A stretch of 64,000 nucleotides of DNA from Rhizomys pruinosus (taxonomy: Eukaryota; Chordata; Mammalia; Rodentia; Spalacidae), in contig VZQC01000355.1 of NCBI GenBank assembly GCA_009823505.1, forward strand, positions 225,876 through 289,875, in the 5' to 3' direction. The notes under the pieces were generated by a model, which saw nothing but the letters and a program-made list of their open reading frames with translations, had not been told where the DNA came from and did no database searches. A program made the position numbers and the translations under genes. Below, one piece after another: positions 22,257-32,892 of the stretch (position 1 is the stretch's first letter; each line of letters opens with the position of its first letter).

Positions 22257-22513
22257 GGGGCTGGAGAGATGGCCTAGTGGTTAAGAGCGCTGACTGCTCT
22301 TGCAGAGGACCCGGGTTCAATCCCCAGCACCCACATGGCGGCTGAGAACCGTCTGAAACTCCAGTTCCAGGAGAACTCCAGGTCCAGGGGAATTCCACAC
22401 CTTCTTCTGACCTCCACGGCATTGCATGACACAGGTGCACAGACCTGCAAGCAGACAGTACATTCATACACATACAGAAAAAAAAAAATTAAAAAACAAA
22501 CAAACAAAAAAAG
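22257..22513 (+). repeat. B2 SINE, 2x internal unit
   Basis: Flanked by a perfect 14-bp duplication AGAGGCTTCCATCT (22243-22256 and 22514-22527). Young insertion. Confidence 0.95.
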
Positions 22514-22571
22514 AGAGGCTTCCATCTGTTGGCAAGGCAGGAAAACCCAGGGTATAAAACATTCGCAGGTC

Positions 22572-22785
22572 AGGCTGGAGAGATGGCTCTGTAGTTGAGA
22601 GCACTGGCTGCTTATGCAGAGGACCTGGGTTTGGTTCCCAACACCCACTGATGGCAACCATCTTTAACTCCAGTTCTAGAGGATCCAACACCCTCTTCTG
22701 ACCTGCACAGGCACTGCACAACACAGGTGTACCTACATACATGGAGGCAATACACTCATACACATAAAAATAAAATATTTTAATG
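22572..22785 (+). repeat. B2 SINE, diverged
   Basis: Sense B2 of an older subtype (gagatggctctgtagttga; acctacatacatggaggca). Confidence 0.85.
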
Positions 22786-22794
22786 AGATGAGAC

Positions 22795-22930
22795 TAGCCA
22801 GGCATTGTGATATACAGCCTTAATCCCACCACTCAGGAAGCAGAGGCAGGTGGATCTCTGTGAGTTTGAGGCCAGCCTGGTCCATATACTGGGTCCCCAA
22901 CTAGGTAGAGTTACACAGTAAAACCCTAGA
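22795..22930 (+). repeat. B1 SINE, diverged
   Basis: Sense B1 without an evident A tail. Confidence 0.75.
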
Positions 22931-23033
22931 AGAGGTGCAATTAGATGATTAGGACTCTGCCTTTATGAGTGGATTAACATATTCTTCTGATTAACAAATT
23001 AATGGACCAACAGGCTATTTTAAAGGTGGATCT

Positions 23034-23268
23034 GGGGCTGGAGAGATAGCCTAGCAGTTAAGAGCGCTGACCGCTCTTACAGAGGACCCGGGTTTGATCC
23101 CCAGCACCCACATGGCGGCTGAGAACCGTCTGTAACTCCAATTCCAGGAGAACTCCAGTTCCAGGGGAATCTGACACTGTCTTCTGACCTCCACAGCATT
23201 GCACGACACAGGTACACAGACCTGCATGCAGACAGTACATTCATACACATAAAAAAATTAAATAAATA
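23034..23268 (+). repeat. B2 SINE, 2x internal unit
   Basis: Flanked by aaggtggatct / aaagtggatct. Tail AAATTAAATAAATAAA. Confidence 0.92.
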
Positions 23269-23271
23269 AAA

Positions 23272-24972
23272 GTGGATCTGCTAGGAAGGCCAATACGGCT
23301 TGTTCTCCCCATGCCCCTGCCTCCTCCTGCGGGCTCCACAGCACCAGGTCAAGCCCCTGGCAGCAAGACGACTGGTGTGGACTCTTGACCTCGGAGCAGA
23401 ACTGTGACCCCAAATAGACCTCTTTTCTTTATTGTAGGAAGATCCAGTTTGAATTGGGAGCTAGTTCTCAGCTAGCACCCCTCAGGGTACCACATGGATG
23501 GGAGTCAGAGGATTTCTCTGACCCCACCCCAAGAAGGAGCAGACAATGTGGCCCAGGTAGAGGATGCTGGGCGGGGAGGCAGTGTCAATGGCATGGAATT
23601 GGGGGCCTGTGATTGGCTCTGGGAGCTGACGTCATTTGGCTTATAAAAGCAGGCTGTAGTAGGCAATAAATCAAATTCTCCATTACCATCATTACAGAAT
23701 TCCTGAACATCATTATTTTTTGCATGTATACAGGCCAAAGCAGGCCTGCATTTCGTTGGGGTGGCCAGTGGGTTGGAACTCGGACCACCAACTTGGATAG
23801 CTGGTATGGTGCAGTGAATTGTAAGTGGACATAGGCTGAAGATAGGCCATCAGCCATCAGCCTGAAATTCCTGTCCAGGGGCCAGCAGTCTCTGGGCAGG
23901 TGGGAATTCACGCCAAGAGTGGGAAATGTTCCATTGTCCCAGGCTAAGCGCCTGAGGTGGAAGTACCTCTCAGGTCGGGTTACAAAAGTAGCCAGCTGAC
24001 CTCTGCGTTGAGAGGTCAGTGCCCTACAGTGGTCGCAGGCAAGTACTGTGCTCCCCTTTCCCTTAGCGGGACCGTGTTGTACCTGCTTGTGGCAAAGAAG
24101 GCTTCCTTCACTTTATAACACCCAATCTGTGTCATAGGACTATTAGCAATAGAAAATAGGCTCAAAAAGGGTGACAACAAAGTGGACTGCCAGAGAAGGC
24201 AGGGACTACATGAAACACAGAGACGCACTGGGAACAGTGTGACTGCCTTCCTATTCGAAACAATAAAAGCCAGAAGAGAAGTAGGAGGCTATCCCCTAGT
24301 GAGGCCCGGCTTGCTGAGGAAGAAGTTGGTCTCTGTGGGACTTCCCCATGTCAAGCATGTGCCTCAGGCTTTGGCCTGCTCTATAAGCAGTCAGAAGTGT
24401 GAGAGGGGATCCTGTGTTGCTTTCGAGCTGGGCCCTCTACAGCATGTCCATGAGCCCAGCCCCCACATCCCCGTCCTGCCCAGCTGCCAGGCTCCTTGCA
24501 GGTTCGTCTGCTTCCGCCAGCTCCTCCCAGGACCCTCCTTCCAGTTTGCTCCCGATTGGCTCTTCCTCACCAGTCACCAGAATCCCCCTGCAGCAGCCTT
24601 TATCTCTTAGTACAGAGGGCAGAAAGGCCCGGGAAGTGTTGTTTAAGTGAACTTCTACTAACAGAGGAGCAAAGCCTGGGAGGTCAAAGAGCCTGGGACA
24701 GATGCATGGCTGCCAGCCAGGCCAAGCGTGGAACACTCCTCACAGATCCGCAGGGAAATGTGCCCAACACTGGCTCTGGGTTTGGTAAATAATAGGTAGT
24801 GATTTCTTTTCTGGGATTTCTTTGATGTGCTTTCCATTTTTTTTATGAGTATAGATGACTCTTACAAACCAAAAAAGTATAATGTAAGACATGAAAGATG
24901 TATGTGTGAAACACAAAGCTAAACCACAGTTCATACGTTGTCCAGGAGCCTTTAAACAATGAGAAAGGAAAC
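23272..24972. other. Mostly unique sequence
   Basis: Apart from the LTR-like promoter cluster (23433-23790), I recognise no repeat. Several 80-140-codon frames at 24182-24790 overlap in different frames on both strands and have no domain, so no gene is called. Confidence 0.45.
23433..23790 (+). promoter_or_regulatory. LTR-like promoter cluster, possible solo LTR
   Basis: Within 60 bp lie an inverted CCAAT box (gattggc, 23611-23617), a perfect palindromic CRE TGACGTCA (23627-23634), a TATA box (tataaaag, 23642-23649) and AATAAA (23665-23670). Tight packing of U3-type promoter elements and a poly(A) signal is typical of LTRs, and TG...CA ends can be drawn at 23433 and 23790. I find no matching target duplication. 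An unrelated host promoter is possible. Confidence 0.4.
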
Positions 24973-25200
24973 TGAGGGCTGGGAATGCAGTTCAGTTGGC
25001 AAAGAGCTCGCCCAACATGCATGAAGCTCTGGGTTTGAGCCCCAGCACCGCAGAAGCCCGGTGTGGTGTACACACCTGAAATCCCAGAACTTGAGAGACG
25101 CAAAGGCAGGAGAATCAGGAATCCAAGGTCATCCTCAGCTCCAAGGTCATCCTCAGCTACACAGCGAGTTTGAGACCAGCTTGGACAACATGTCTCAAAG
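24973..25200 (+). repeat. ID/B1-type SINE
   Basis: ID-like head (ggctgggaatgcagttcag...gagccccagcacc) joined to a B1-like part (gtggtgtacacacctgaaat). It has an internal doubling of ccaaggtcatcctcagct. Confidence 0.65.
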
Positions 25201-25380
25201 GAAAGGAATGGAAGGGGCAGAAGGAGAAGGGAAAGGTGAAAAGGAGGAAAAGGAGAAGGAAAGGGGGGAAGGGGAAGGGAAGGGAAGGGAAAAGGAAGGA
25301 AAAGGGAAGGGAGAGATTTGGGGAAGGGAAAGGGGAGAGAAAGGGAAAAGATAAGGAAAAGAGAAAGAAAAAAAGAAAGC
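25198..25380. repeat. Homopurine GGAAA-rich tract
   Basis: About 180 nt almost free of pyrimidines, probably grown from the tail of the preceding SINE. The Lys/Glu/Gly-rich and antisense Pro/Phe/Ser-rich frames are low complexity. Confidence 0.9.
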
Positions 25381-25419
25381 ATGCTCAGCTGGGCAGCATA
25401 AGAACGTCACAGCTCCAAG

Positions 25420-25508
25420 ACTGTAGGGTTGTGGCCCAGTGGAAAACCATTTGCTTAGCAGGTATGAGGGTCTGGGTTCAGTACCCAGTTGCACAAAGGA
25501 AAAATTTA
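25420..25508 (+). repeat. ID SINE
   Basis: ctgtagggttgtggcccag, atttgcttagcaggtatgag and gggttcagtacccag form the tRNA-like ID body, followed by an A-rich tail. Confidence 0.65.
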
Positions 25509-25612
25509 GTATTACACTTTTAAAATTCCCTGTAATGTTGAAGACACCATTGGGCTGGAGGTCAGTGTGACCCACTTGGACAGAAGGACAGCATAGAAGT
25601 GTCCAAGGTTCC

Positions 25613-25862
25613 GGGGCTGGAGAGATAGCCTAGCGGTTAAGAGCACCGACGCTCTTGCAGAGGACCCGGGTTCGATCCCCAGCACCCACATGGCGGCTAA
25701 GAACCGTCTGTAACTCCAATTCCAGGAGAACTCCAGTTCCAGGGGAATCCGAGACCCTCTTCTGACCTCCACGGCATTGCACGACACGGGTGCACAGACC
25801 TGCATGCAGACAGTACATTCATAACACAAAAATAAATAAATAAATAAATAATAATAAAAAAA
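25613..25862 (+). repeat. B2 SINE, young, 18-bp duplication
   Basis: Perfect flanking duplication AGAAGTGTCCAAGGTTCC (25595-25612 and 25863-25880). 2x internal unit, (AAAT)n tail. The best-preserved duplication in the window. Confidence 0.97.
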
Positions 25863-26167
25863 AGAAGTGTCCAAGGTTCCAAGGTGAAGAAGCACAGCTG
25901 GTAAGGAGACAACGAGGTGTCTGGAGTTCTTTAAGGCCGATGGCCAGCTCCTCCCACAGCCTTCCCCTCACTGGGTTTGAATACCAGTATCTAGCCCTCC
26001 AAAGCACTTTCCTCCTCCACTCTAAACCTAAATGACGATGATGTTCATGTTCACCTCAGCAACTTAACTATTGCTGTTCAAATCTTAAATTAGTGGGGCT
26101 GTTTTGAGCCTGTAAAGTCAGCAAATCTATTATCTAATGAACAGCTTTATACAAAAGAAAGGTTAGT

Positions 26168-26341
26168 GCCAGGTGTGGTGGCACATGTGCCTGTAATCCC
26201 AGCACTTGGGAGGCAGAGTCAGAAAGATCTCTGTGAGTTCAGGCCAGCCGGGTCTATATAGTGAGTTCCCAGGACAGCTGGACTACAGGGAGTGAACTGT
26301 CCTCGAAAAAGACAAAAAAAAAAAAAAAAACAAAAAAAAGC
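26168..26341 (+). repeat. B1 SINE
   Basis: Sense B1 with several small length changes in its right half and an A/C tail. Confidence 0.85.
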
Positions 26342-26543
26342 TAGTAAATCAGATGCAAAATCAAACCCCTCAGTCCAAGATACTTCTATAGTCTCCTCCA
26401 GGGTAGGAGACAATGTCCCTGGGAGATCAAGTTGCCAGTGGTGAGGAGTCCATCAATTCTTCCTAGTTGTAAATACCAAAAAACCTGAGGGGAGTCTATC
26501 ATTTGGTTTGGTCAACCAATCGGCTGTAATAACCTGGCAGCAT

Positions 26544-27025
26544 AGGGTTGGAGAGATGCTCAGCCATAAGCAAGGCAATGCTTTCTTTTTTTTTTTTAAT
26601 TTTTTTTTTTTTTTCTGTATGTGTATGATGAACTGTCTGCATGCAAGGTCTGTGTACACCTGTTGTGCAATGCCGCGAGGTCAGAAGAGAGTCTCGGATT
26701 CCCCTGGAACTGGAGACGCTCCTGGAATTGGAGCTTCAGACGGTTCTCAGCTGCCATGTGGGTCTGGGGATCGAAACTGGTCCTCTGTAAGAGCGGTCGG
26801 CGCTCTTAACCGCTAGGTCATCTCTCCAGCCCCCAATGGCTGCTCTTACAGAGGAACAGGGTTAGAGTCTCAGCACCCACATGCTGGCTTACAATTTTCA
26901 GTAGTCCCAGTTACAAGGGAATCCAACACTTTCTTCTGACCTCTGAGGGCATTGCATGACACAGGTGTACTTACACACATGCAGGGAATGCACTCATACA
27001 TATAAAATAAAAATACGAAGTAAAA
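26544..27025 (+). repeat. B2 SINE interrupted by an inverted B2
   Basis: The sense head ggttggagagatgctcagcc (26544-26580) continues after the inserted antisense B2 as ctgctcttacagaggaac (26840 onward), with tail ataaaataaaaatac. Confidence 0.75.
26584..26833 (-). repeat. B2 SINE nested in an opposite B2
   Basis: Antisense 2x-unit B2 with T-rich left end and catctctccagccccc right end. A short caatg duplication flanks it. It leaves an inverted repeat of the B2 head across the locus. Confidence 0.88.
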
Positions 27026-27046
27026 TAAAAATACCATGGCATCTGG

Positions 27047-27237
27047 GGTGCTGGAGAGATGCTAACAGCCAGTTTAAGAGAATTTTCTACTTCTTGCAGG
27101 AAGATTCTGGGTTCAGTTCCCAGCATCCACATGGCAGCTAACAACAACCTGTAAATCTAGATCAGGGGTGGGGTTCCGATGCTGTCTCTGACCTCGCATG
27201 GGCACGTCACCCTGTGAAGCACATATATACATAATGC

Positions 27238-27280
<43 letters not shown>

Positions 27281-27312
27281 TCATACACATAAAAGATAAA
27301 AGTAAATAAATC
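27047..27312 (+). repeat. B2 SINE with (AT)n expansion
   Basis: Diverged sense B2 whose 3' region holds about 21 AT units (27238-27279) just before the tacactcatacacataaaa tail. Confidence 0.8.
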
Positions 27313-27330
27313 CTCTTAAATTTTTAGTTT

Positions 27331-27484
27331 TACACTTTTTTTGGTATTTTTGAGACAGGGTCTCCCTTTTAGTACCAGGTGTCCTGGAGCTCGCTGTAGA
27401 CCAGGCCAGCCTTGAACCCACAGAGATCCACCTATCTCTGCCTCCCGAGTGCTGGAATTAAAGACTTGTGCCACCATGCCTGGC
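27331..27484 (-). repeat. B1 SINE
   Basis: Antisense B1 flanked by tcctcttaaatttttaaaagg-like repeats of the left flank (27311-27325 and 27486-27500), a likely target duplication. Confidence 0.88.
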
Positions 27485-27573
27485 AATCCTCTTAAATTTT
27501 TAAAAGGGTTGACAGTTGCTATCATAATCAAATGGCCAGAGGGAAAGAACAACCCTCAGAATAGGAGGTGCCA

Positions 27574-27612
27574 GGGGCTAGAGAAATGACTCAGTGATTA
27601 AGAGTATGGGGA
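27574..27612 (+). repeat. B2 head fragment
   Basis: About 39 nt of sense B2 head only (ggggctagagaaatgactcag). The rest is missing. Confidence 0.6.
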
Positions 27613-27659
27613 CCAATGTATATACACAAGTAGAGGTTGTTATGCTTGGGGCCCAAAGA

Positions 27660-28045
27660 ATCTGATTGGTTCTCTCTTCTGAAGCTCGTGTTGAGGCTTA
27701 ATTCCTCAGTGCATCAGTGTTGGGATACAGGGCCTTGTGAAAGATGTTTGGCTCTTGGAGTTGAAGACCTCAGCAATGGATTAATGCTTCCCTGAGGGCC
27801 TCTTGAGCTGAGACCGGATTAGTTACTATGAGAGCAGGGGGTTGCGAAGCATATCCAAACTTTCATGGTTTGTCTTCATGCAGGACACTTGGCCCTCCAC
27901 TTTCTGCCATTCATTATAGCAGTTCAAAGCCTTCACCACAGGCAGCCACCTAATCTTGACAACCGAGCCCAACTGTGAACCAAAATAAGCCTCTTTAAGC
28001 TATCAGCCTGTGGCATCCCATTAGAGCGACAGAAGGCAATCTCAG
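27660..28045 (+). mobile_element. Possible old MaLR-type LTR
   Basis: Contains gtgttgggatacagggcct, ccacctaatcttgac...aactgtgaaccaaaataa and a terminal cattagagcgacagaa motif, the general layout of old MaLR LTRs. No terminal duplication is seen, so the assignment is weak. Confidence 0.4.
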
Positions 28046-28123
28046 AGGTCTGCCGCACTCCAGTATAAAGGAATGCTCTAAAACAGAAAAACATGACATT
28101 TTGGACTTTTTTGGAAGGCAATT

Positions 28124-28352
28124 TTTAAAATTATTTATTTATTTATTATTTTTATGTGTATGAATGTACTGTCTGCATGTATGTTTTTGCACCCATGTCG
28201 TGCAATGCCACAGAGGTCAGAAGAGGGTGTCAGATTCCCCTGGAACTGGAGTTACAGATGGCTCTCAGCCGCCATGTGGGTGCTGGGGATCGAACCCGGG
28301 TCCTCTGCAAGAGCATCGGCGCTCTTAACCACTAGGCCATCTCTCCAGCCCA
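28124..28352 (-). repeat. B2 SINE
   Basis: Antisense B2, 1x unit, flanked by an 11-bp duplication GGAAGGCAATT (28113-28123 and 28353-28363). Confidence 0.94.
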
Positions 28353-28363
28353 GGAAGGCAATT

Positions 28364-28971
28364 GTTTATGCAACAAAGTTTCAAGGAAACTCAAGACCCT
28401 TTGCTTGGAGTCTATCAGGAGTTAGAGCATTTCTCTTCCACCCAGCCTCAGCATCCACACAGAACTGAAACCTTCCACCTTAGCAAAACCCAGACTGTTA
28501 TGTGTTAACAGCCTCCCACATGCTCGCAGATGGTAAACTATAAATGACAGGGGTCCACTCTGCCTCAGAGGAAAGTATTTTTAATGGCAGGTGCTTCTCT
28601 GAAATGAATAGATTTATTGTATACAAAGGCAGAATGGTTTCCAATGAGGCTGTGCCCTGACTCATCCTGACACCACCTGCTCTTTCCCACCCACACTATC
28701 TTGTTCCCCTTGTTTCTCCATCAATAGAAACCTCCAATTAGTCTCTTGCTCCAGATCCACTGCCATCCTGGGTCAGGCCCCTTTGCAACCAGCTGAATCA
28801 CTCTGTAGAAAGCAGAGTGGGAAGCAGGATGCCCCAGCTTAATTCTTTGTTAGCTAAGTATATACTAAAGAAGAACGATTTAGGATGGGGGTCAGGGCTA
28901 CTGGTGCTTACCTGCTATGTGTGTGAGACCCTGGATTTATATTCTAGTATCCCCTCCACACATATGCAAAT
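28364..28971. other. Unique sequence with an ID-like trace
   Basis: A weak ID-like segment may lie at 28881-28950 (cttacctgctatgtgtgtgag). Nothing else recognised. Confidence 0.4.
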
Positions 28972-29187
28972 GGGGCTAGGGAAATGGTTCAGTGGTTAAG
29001 CGTACTGGCTGCTCTTGCAGAGGATCCAGGTTTAGCTCCCAGCATCAACATGGCTGCTAACAACCATCTGCAACTCCAATTCCAGATTATCTGATGCCTC
29101 TTCTGACCACTGTGGGAATGCACAAATAGGTATACTTACATGCACGCAGGCAAAATATTCATATACATAAGATAATTAATTAATTAA
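28972..29187 (+). repeat. B2 SINE, old
   Basis: Sense B2 with ggggctagggaaatggttcag head and a tail of ttaattaattaa type. Confidence 0.82.
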
Positions 29188-29280
29188 AAGCAATTATGAA
29201 CCTATCAAGAGTAGCCTGATAAAGTCAAAGTCTTCATGGATCCAATCACTTCCCTAAACCCCACCTATGAATACTGATAC

Positions 29281-29519
29281 ATTTGTTGTTTTTTATTTTG
29301 TATGTGTATGAATGTACTGTCTGCATGTAGGTCTGTGCACCCGTGTCGTGCAATGCTGCAGAGGTCAGAGGAGGGTGTCGGATTCCCCTGGAACTGGAGT
29401 TCTCCTGGAACTGGAGTTACGGACAGTTCTCAGCCGCCATGTGGGTGCTGGGGATTGAACCCTGGTCCTTTACAAGAGCAGTTGGTTCTCCCAATCGCCA
29501 GGCCATCTCTCCAGCCCCC
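29281..29519 (-). repeat. B2 SINE, 2x internal unit
   Basis: Antisense B2 flanked by ACTGATAC (29273-29280 and 29520-29527). Confidence 0.92.
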
Positions 29520-29525
29520 ACTGAT

Positions 29526-29526
<1 letters not shown>

Positions 29527-29562
<36 letters not shown>
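29527..29562. repeat. (GT)n microsatellite
   Basis: About 17 GT units between two antisense B2 copies. Confidence 0.95.
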
Positions 29563-29565
<3 letters not shown>

Positions 29566-30220
29566 TTTACCTGCATGTATGTATCTGCATAACATGTGTG
29601 CAATACTGTGATGGTTAATCCTGGGTGTCAACTTGACTGGACTAAGGAACAAATAAGAGAAAAGGGTCTTCTAATTGGACCACCTCAACCCGGATGGCCC
29701 ACCCCAAATGTGGGTGTTACCTTCTGCCAGCAGGCAGTATTTAAGGCCACAGCAGCAGGAGCTGGCCCCTTTTTTTCCTCCTGCAGCTTGCTTCTCTCAT
29801 CTGGTGAGTTTGTCTTGCTGCTGTGATCAACCTTTCGGATCCCAGCGTGTACTGAGACCGGCAGATCTCCTGGAATCCATTCGGGCCTTCAGCACTAGAC
29901 TGGGACTCCTGAGACATCCAGCCTTGCGGAACGAGCGGTTCCCTGGATTCCCGGCCTCTCCAGTTCGGCGCTACTGTTGAGCTCCGTCACGTGAGCAAAT
30001 CAATAAATTGTATATAGTTATATATACTCATCCTGTTGCTTCTGTTTCTTTAGAGAACCCTGACTAATACAAATACCTTCCAAGGCCAGAAGAGGGTGTC
30101 TGAACCCCTAGAATGGGAGTTATGGAGTACTGCTAGCTGCTATGTGGGTGCTGGGAACCAAATCCTGGCTGTCTGTAAGAGCAGCCAGGGGTCTTAAGCC
30201 CTGAGCTGTCTCTCCAGACC
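29563..30220 (-). repeat. B2 SINE split by an ERVL LTR
   Basis: Antisense B2. The tail side is at 29563-29606 (ctgcatgtatgtatctgcat) and the head side at 30072-30220 (ggccagaagagggtgtc to ctgtctctccagaccc). The LTR sits between, so this B2 is the older of the two. Confidence 0.8.
29607..30071 (+). mobile_element. ERVL solo LTR (MLT2-like) in a B2
   Basis: A 465-bp solo LTR with TG...CA ends (tgtgatggttaatcc ... ctgactaataca) and a perfect 5-bp duplication AATAC (29602-29606 and 30072-30076). It carries gtatttaagg (TATA-like) and aatcaataaattg (AATAAA). The start and end text is characteristic of ERVL LTRs of the MLT2 type. It presumably arose by LTR-LTR recombination. The open frame inside it is not a gene. 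Confidence 0.85.
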
Positions 30221-30904
30221 CTGAACATTGGGAATCAAGCCTTCACCACATGAACCACTAGAGAGGCATTCCAGATCTATACCAGGGGAACTACTAAGAT
30301 GGAGTATGAGAAGAACAAAGCTTCACTAAGTCAAACACAAGTGCTTTATCCTTTGTTATTGTATGATGGTTTAGAGCTGAGATGTCCTCCATATGTGCAT
30401 ATGAAGACAGAACATAGAATTAGAGAAATATAACACTGAACATTGATGCAACAGCATCTCCCAACTAGATGTCATAGTGCATACTGTAATCCTCACACAC
30501 AGGAAGCTGAGGCAGGAAGACTGTAAGTTCTAGGCCAGCCTGTACCATACAGTAAGATCTTGACTCAAAAAACAAACAAACCAAAAACCCCAATAGTATT
30601 TTACAGAAGTTTTTTTCTTCATCTAGTCAAATTCAGCATAAGAAAACTAATCTCACTGTGAGCTCTGAGCATGAGGTCAATGAAATCTCCCAAGTGCCTC
30701 AAAGCCAGACAAGCTTCTATCTTTCTCACCTTATTTGAAGGAGCTCATAACTAGAAAAATCAATTCTAGTGGTAAAAATACACATTGTATGCTTCCCCCT
30801 CTTATAGGTTTTTTTAAAAATAACATCTCCCTTTTCAAAACACTGAGAATTCTCTGTATTTTCTGCTTGATTTTGCTGTGAACTTAAAAGTACTCTAAAA
30901 GATT
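30221..30904. other. Unique sequence with an old B1-like SINE
   Basis: A diverged sense B1-like segment lies at about 30470-30578 (aggaagctgaggcaggaaga, (CAAA)n tail). The rest is unrecognised. Confidence 0.5.
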
Positions 30905-30996
30905 TAAATTAGAGACATAGCTCAGCAAGTCAAGAACATTGGCTGCTCTTATAGAGGATCCAAGTTTGGTTCCAAGCACCAACACAGCAACAGAAA
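30905..30996 (+). repeat. B2 head, truncated
   Basis: Sense B2 head (gagacatagctcagcaag ... tggttccaagcacc) without body or tail. Confidence 0.65.
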
Positions 30997-31390
30997 AGTG
31001 ACCAATACAGATGGGTTAGGAACGGGAGTCAGAAGGCTGCTGCTGGTGTGGCTCCTGAAAACTGGATCATGGGGGTCTGGAGGGAGCTCAGGAAAGCCCT
31101 CAGGGTGGAGTTTTCTGTTGCTTAAGGCACTGCATTCACTACGGCGAAGAAAAGAGAACTACACATAACAAAAAATACTGAAAGAAAGAAATACAAGGTA
31201 GGTCACCTCTCCTTATGGAATATTGAGACTTATTATAACAATATATAATATTGAGACTGTAAGAAAGATGGACCTATACATTATACCAATCACAAAATAA
31301 AACTTGAAATTCAAGGGAGCTATAGAGAGAACTTCAAATGACATGTATATTTTTAATTTTTCACATTGAGCATGTGAAATATAAAAACTC
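30997..31390. other. Unique sequence, nothing recognised
   Basis: No repeat or gene signal identified. Confidence 0.5.
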
Positions 31391-31607
31391 AGGGCTCCAG
31401 AGATGGCTAGCAATTAAGAGCACCGAGTGCTCTTGCAGAGGACCTGAGTTCAATTCCCAGCACCTATACGGTAGCTAACAACCATCCATATCTCCAGTAC
31501 AAGGGAAGTTCGACACCCTCTTTTGGCTTCCAAAGGTACTGCACAACACAGGTGCACTTGCACACAGGTAGGCAATACACTCATACATATAAAATAAAAA
31601 TAGCAAT
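31391..31607 (+). repeat. B2 SINE
   Basis: Sense B2, diverged, tail ataaaataaaaatagc. Confidence 0.85.
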
Positions 31608-31632
31608 TAAATATTTTTAATAACCCAAAATT

Positions 31633-31681
31633 GGGGCTGGAGAGATGGCTCAGAAGTTAAGAGCACTGACTGCTCTTGCAG
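31633..31681 (+). repeat. B2 head, 49 nt only
   Basis: An intact B2 start (ggggctggagagatggctcag) stops abruptly after ctgctcttgcag and is followed by unrelated tctcaaaagg. Confidence 0.8.
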
Positions 31682-31701
31682 TCTCAAAAGGAAAGGACAG
31701 G

Positions 31702-31845
31702 GAGCCAGGCATGGTGGTGCAAGCCTGTAATTCCAGCACTCAGGAGGCAGAGGCGGCAGGTATCTGTGAGTTCAAGGCCAGCCTGGTCTACAAAGTGAGT
31801 TCCTGAACACCTGGGGCTACAGGAAGACCCTATCTCAAAAAGACA
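31702..31845 (+). repeat. B1 SINE
   Basis: Sense B1 whose tail has grown into the GAA/GGA tract that follows. Confidence 0.9.
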
Positions 31846-31985
31846 GAAGAAGAAGAAGAAGAAGAAGAAGAAGAAGAAGAAGAAGAAGAAGAAGAAGAAG
31901 AAGAAGAAGAAGAAGAAGAAGAAGGAGAAGAAGAGGAGGAGGAGGAGGAGGAGGAGGAGGAGGAGGAGGAGGAAGAAAGGGAGGG
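31846..31985. repeat. (GAA)n(GGA)n homopurine tract
   Basis: About 25 GAA units, then about 17 GGA units, then gaaagggaggggaagg: some 140 nt with no pyrimidine on the plus strand. The poly-Leu antisense frame is an artefact of it. Confidence 0.97.
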
Positions 31986-31989
31986 GAAG

Positions 31990-32892
31990 GTGTAAGGAGA
32001 GGCACCATAAAAGTTGCAGAATGTATACTTAGAATGGCTGAGGCCCTGAGAGTAATTCCCAGCATCCGAAAAGCCAACCAGCTAAGTGGATACATTATTC
32101 CTTAGGCTGTTCTGAACGCTTCAGGTATGTCCTAGTAAGATGGTTTTAGCTCCAGCAGGACTTAATTCAGTATTACTTCTGGTGGACCAAACTTCCCTAC
32201 AGCTGGGGTGCAGAGGAAGGAAAGCTGGAACAGCCACAGCTGCCCCAAGCCTCGGTGCCAGGAAGCAGAGGCGATGGGACCCTGGGACATACACAGGAGG
32301 CATCAACTGTTTCCTTCACTTCGACGGGAATGTGGTCAGCATCAAGAGATGCTCTCCCACTCCGTGCTGTGAGCTCTCCAGCTGCAGTGGCCTTCTGGGA
32401 AGGGAACCTCTTGTCTACAGACAGTGCAGGTGGCTCTGGCACCTCCTGTATGGAAAGACTCCATCTAAGCAGGGCTGTCATGTAGCCTTCTCCAAGCTGT
32501 TCCTGCAGAGATAACGAAGTATTTTCATGTCAAATGAGGAACTCTCCAATGCCTGTCCTTCATAGCTCCTACTACACAGCAAGAATGTCAAGAAGAATTG
32601 TAAATGAAAAACAACCCACACAGAGGCTGGAGGCAAGGCTCACTGAGGGAAGGCAGGCAGGCAGACAGGGAGTGAGGAGGGCCTAGGTCTGAACTTTAGA
32701 GTCTGGTGATGTGGGCTTATGGGTTTGAACAACAGATCTTCCATCTGCCACTTTCATTCCTGTCACCTCCCTGTGCCCAGCTGTCCTGTGTCAAATAACA
32801 ATGATCCCAGCCTTACTGACTCCATTAGAAAGTAAGGACAATTGCTTAGCACAAAGAGTGGCACAGAACAAGCACTGAGTGAATAGCAAGTC
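31990..32892. other. Unique sequence, nothing recognised
   Basis: A 124-codon plus-strand frame (32140-32511) is the longest here. It has no family resemblance that I can name and overlaps frames on the other strand. Not called. Confidence 0.45.

Noticed and set aside
24182..24792. Overlapping 80-142-codon frames near 24.5 kb
   Set aside because: Frames overlap on both strands in a GC-richer patch without domain similarity. They could be chance and are not supported as exons.
25170..25523. Lys/Glu/Gly-rich frame and its antisense Pro/Phe/Ser partner
   Set aside because: Low-complexity homopurine tract at a SINE tail.
31835..32095. Poly-Leu/Pro antisense frame
   Set aside because: Direct product of the GAA/GGA repeat.
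32140..32511. 124-codon frame in unique sequence
   Set aside because: No recognisable domain, overlapping frames on the other strand, and no splice or promoter support.
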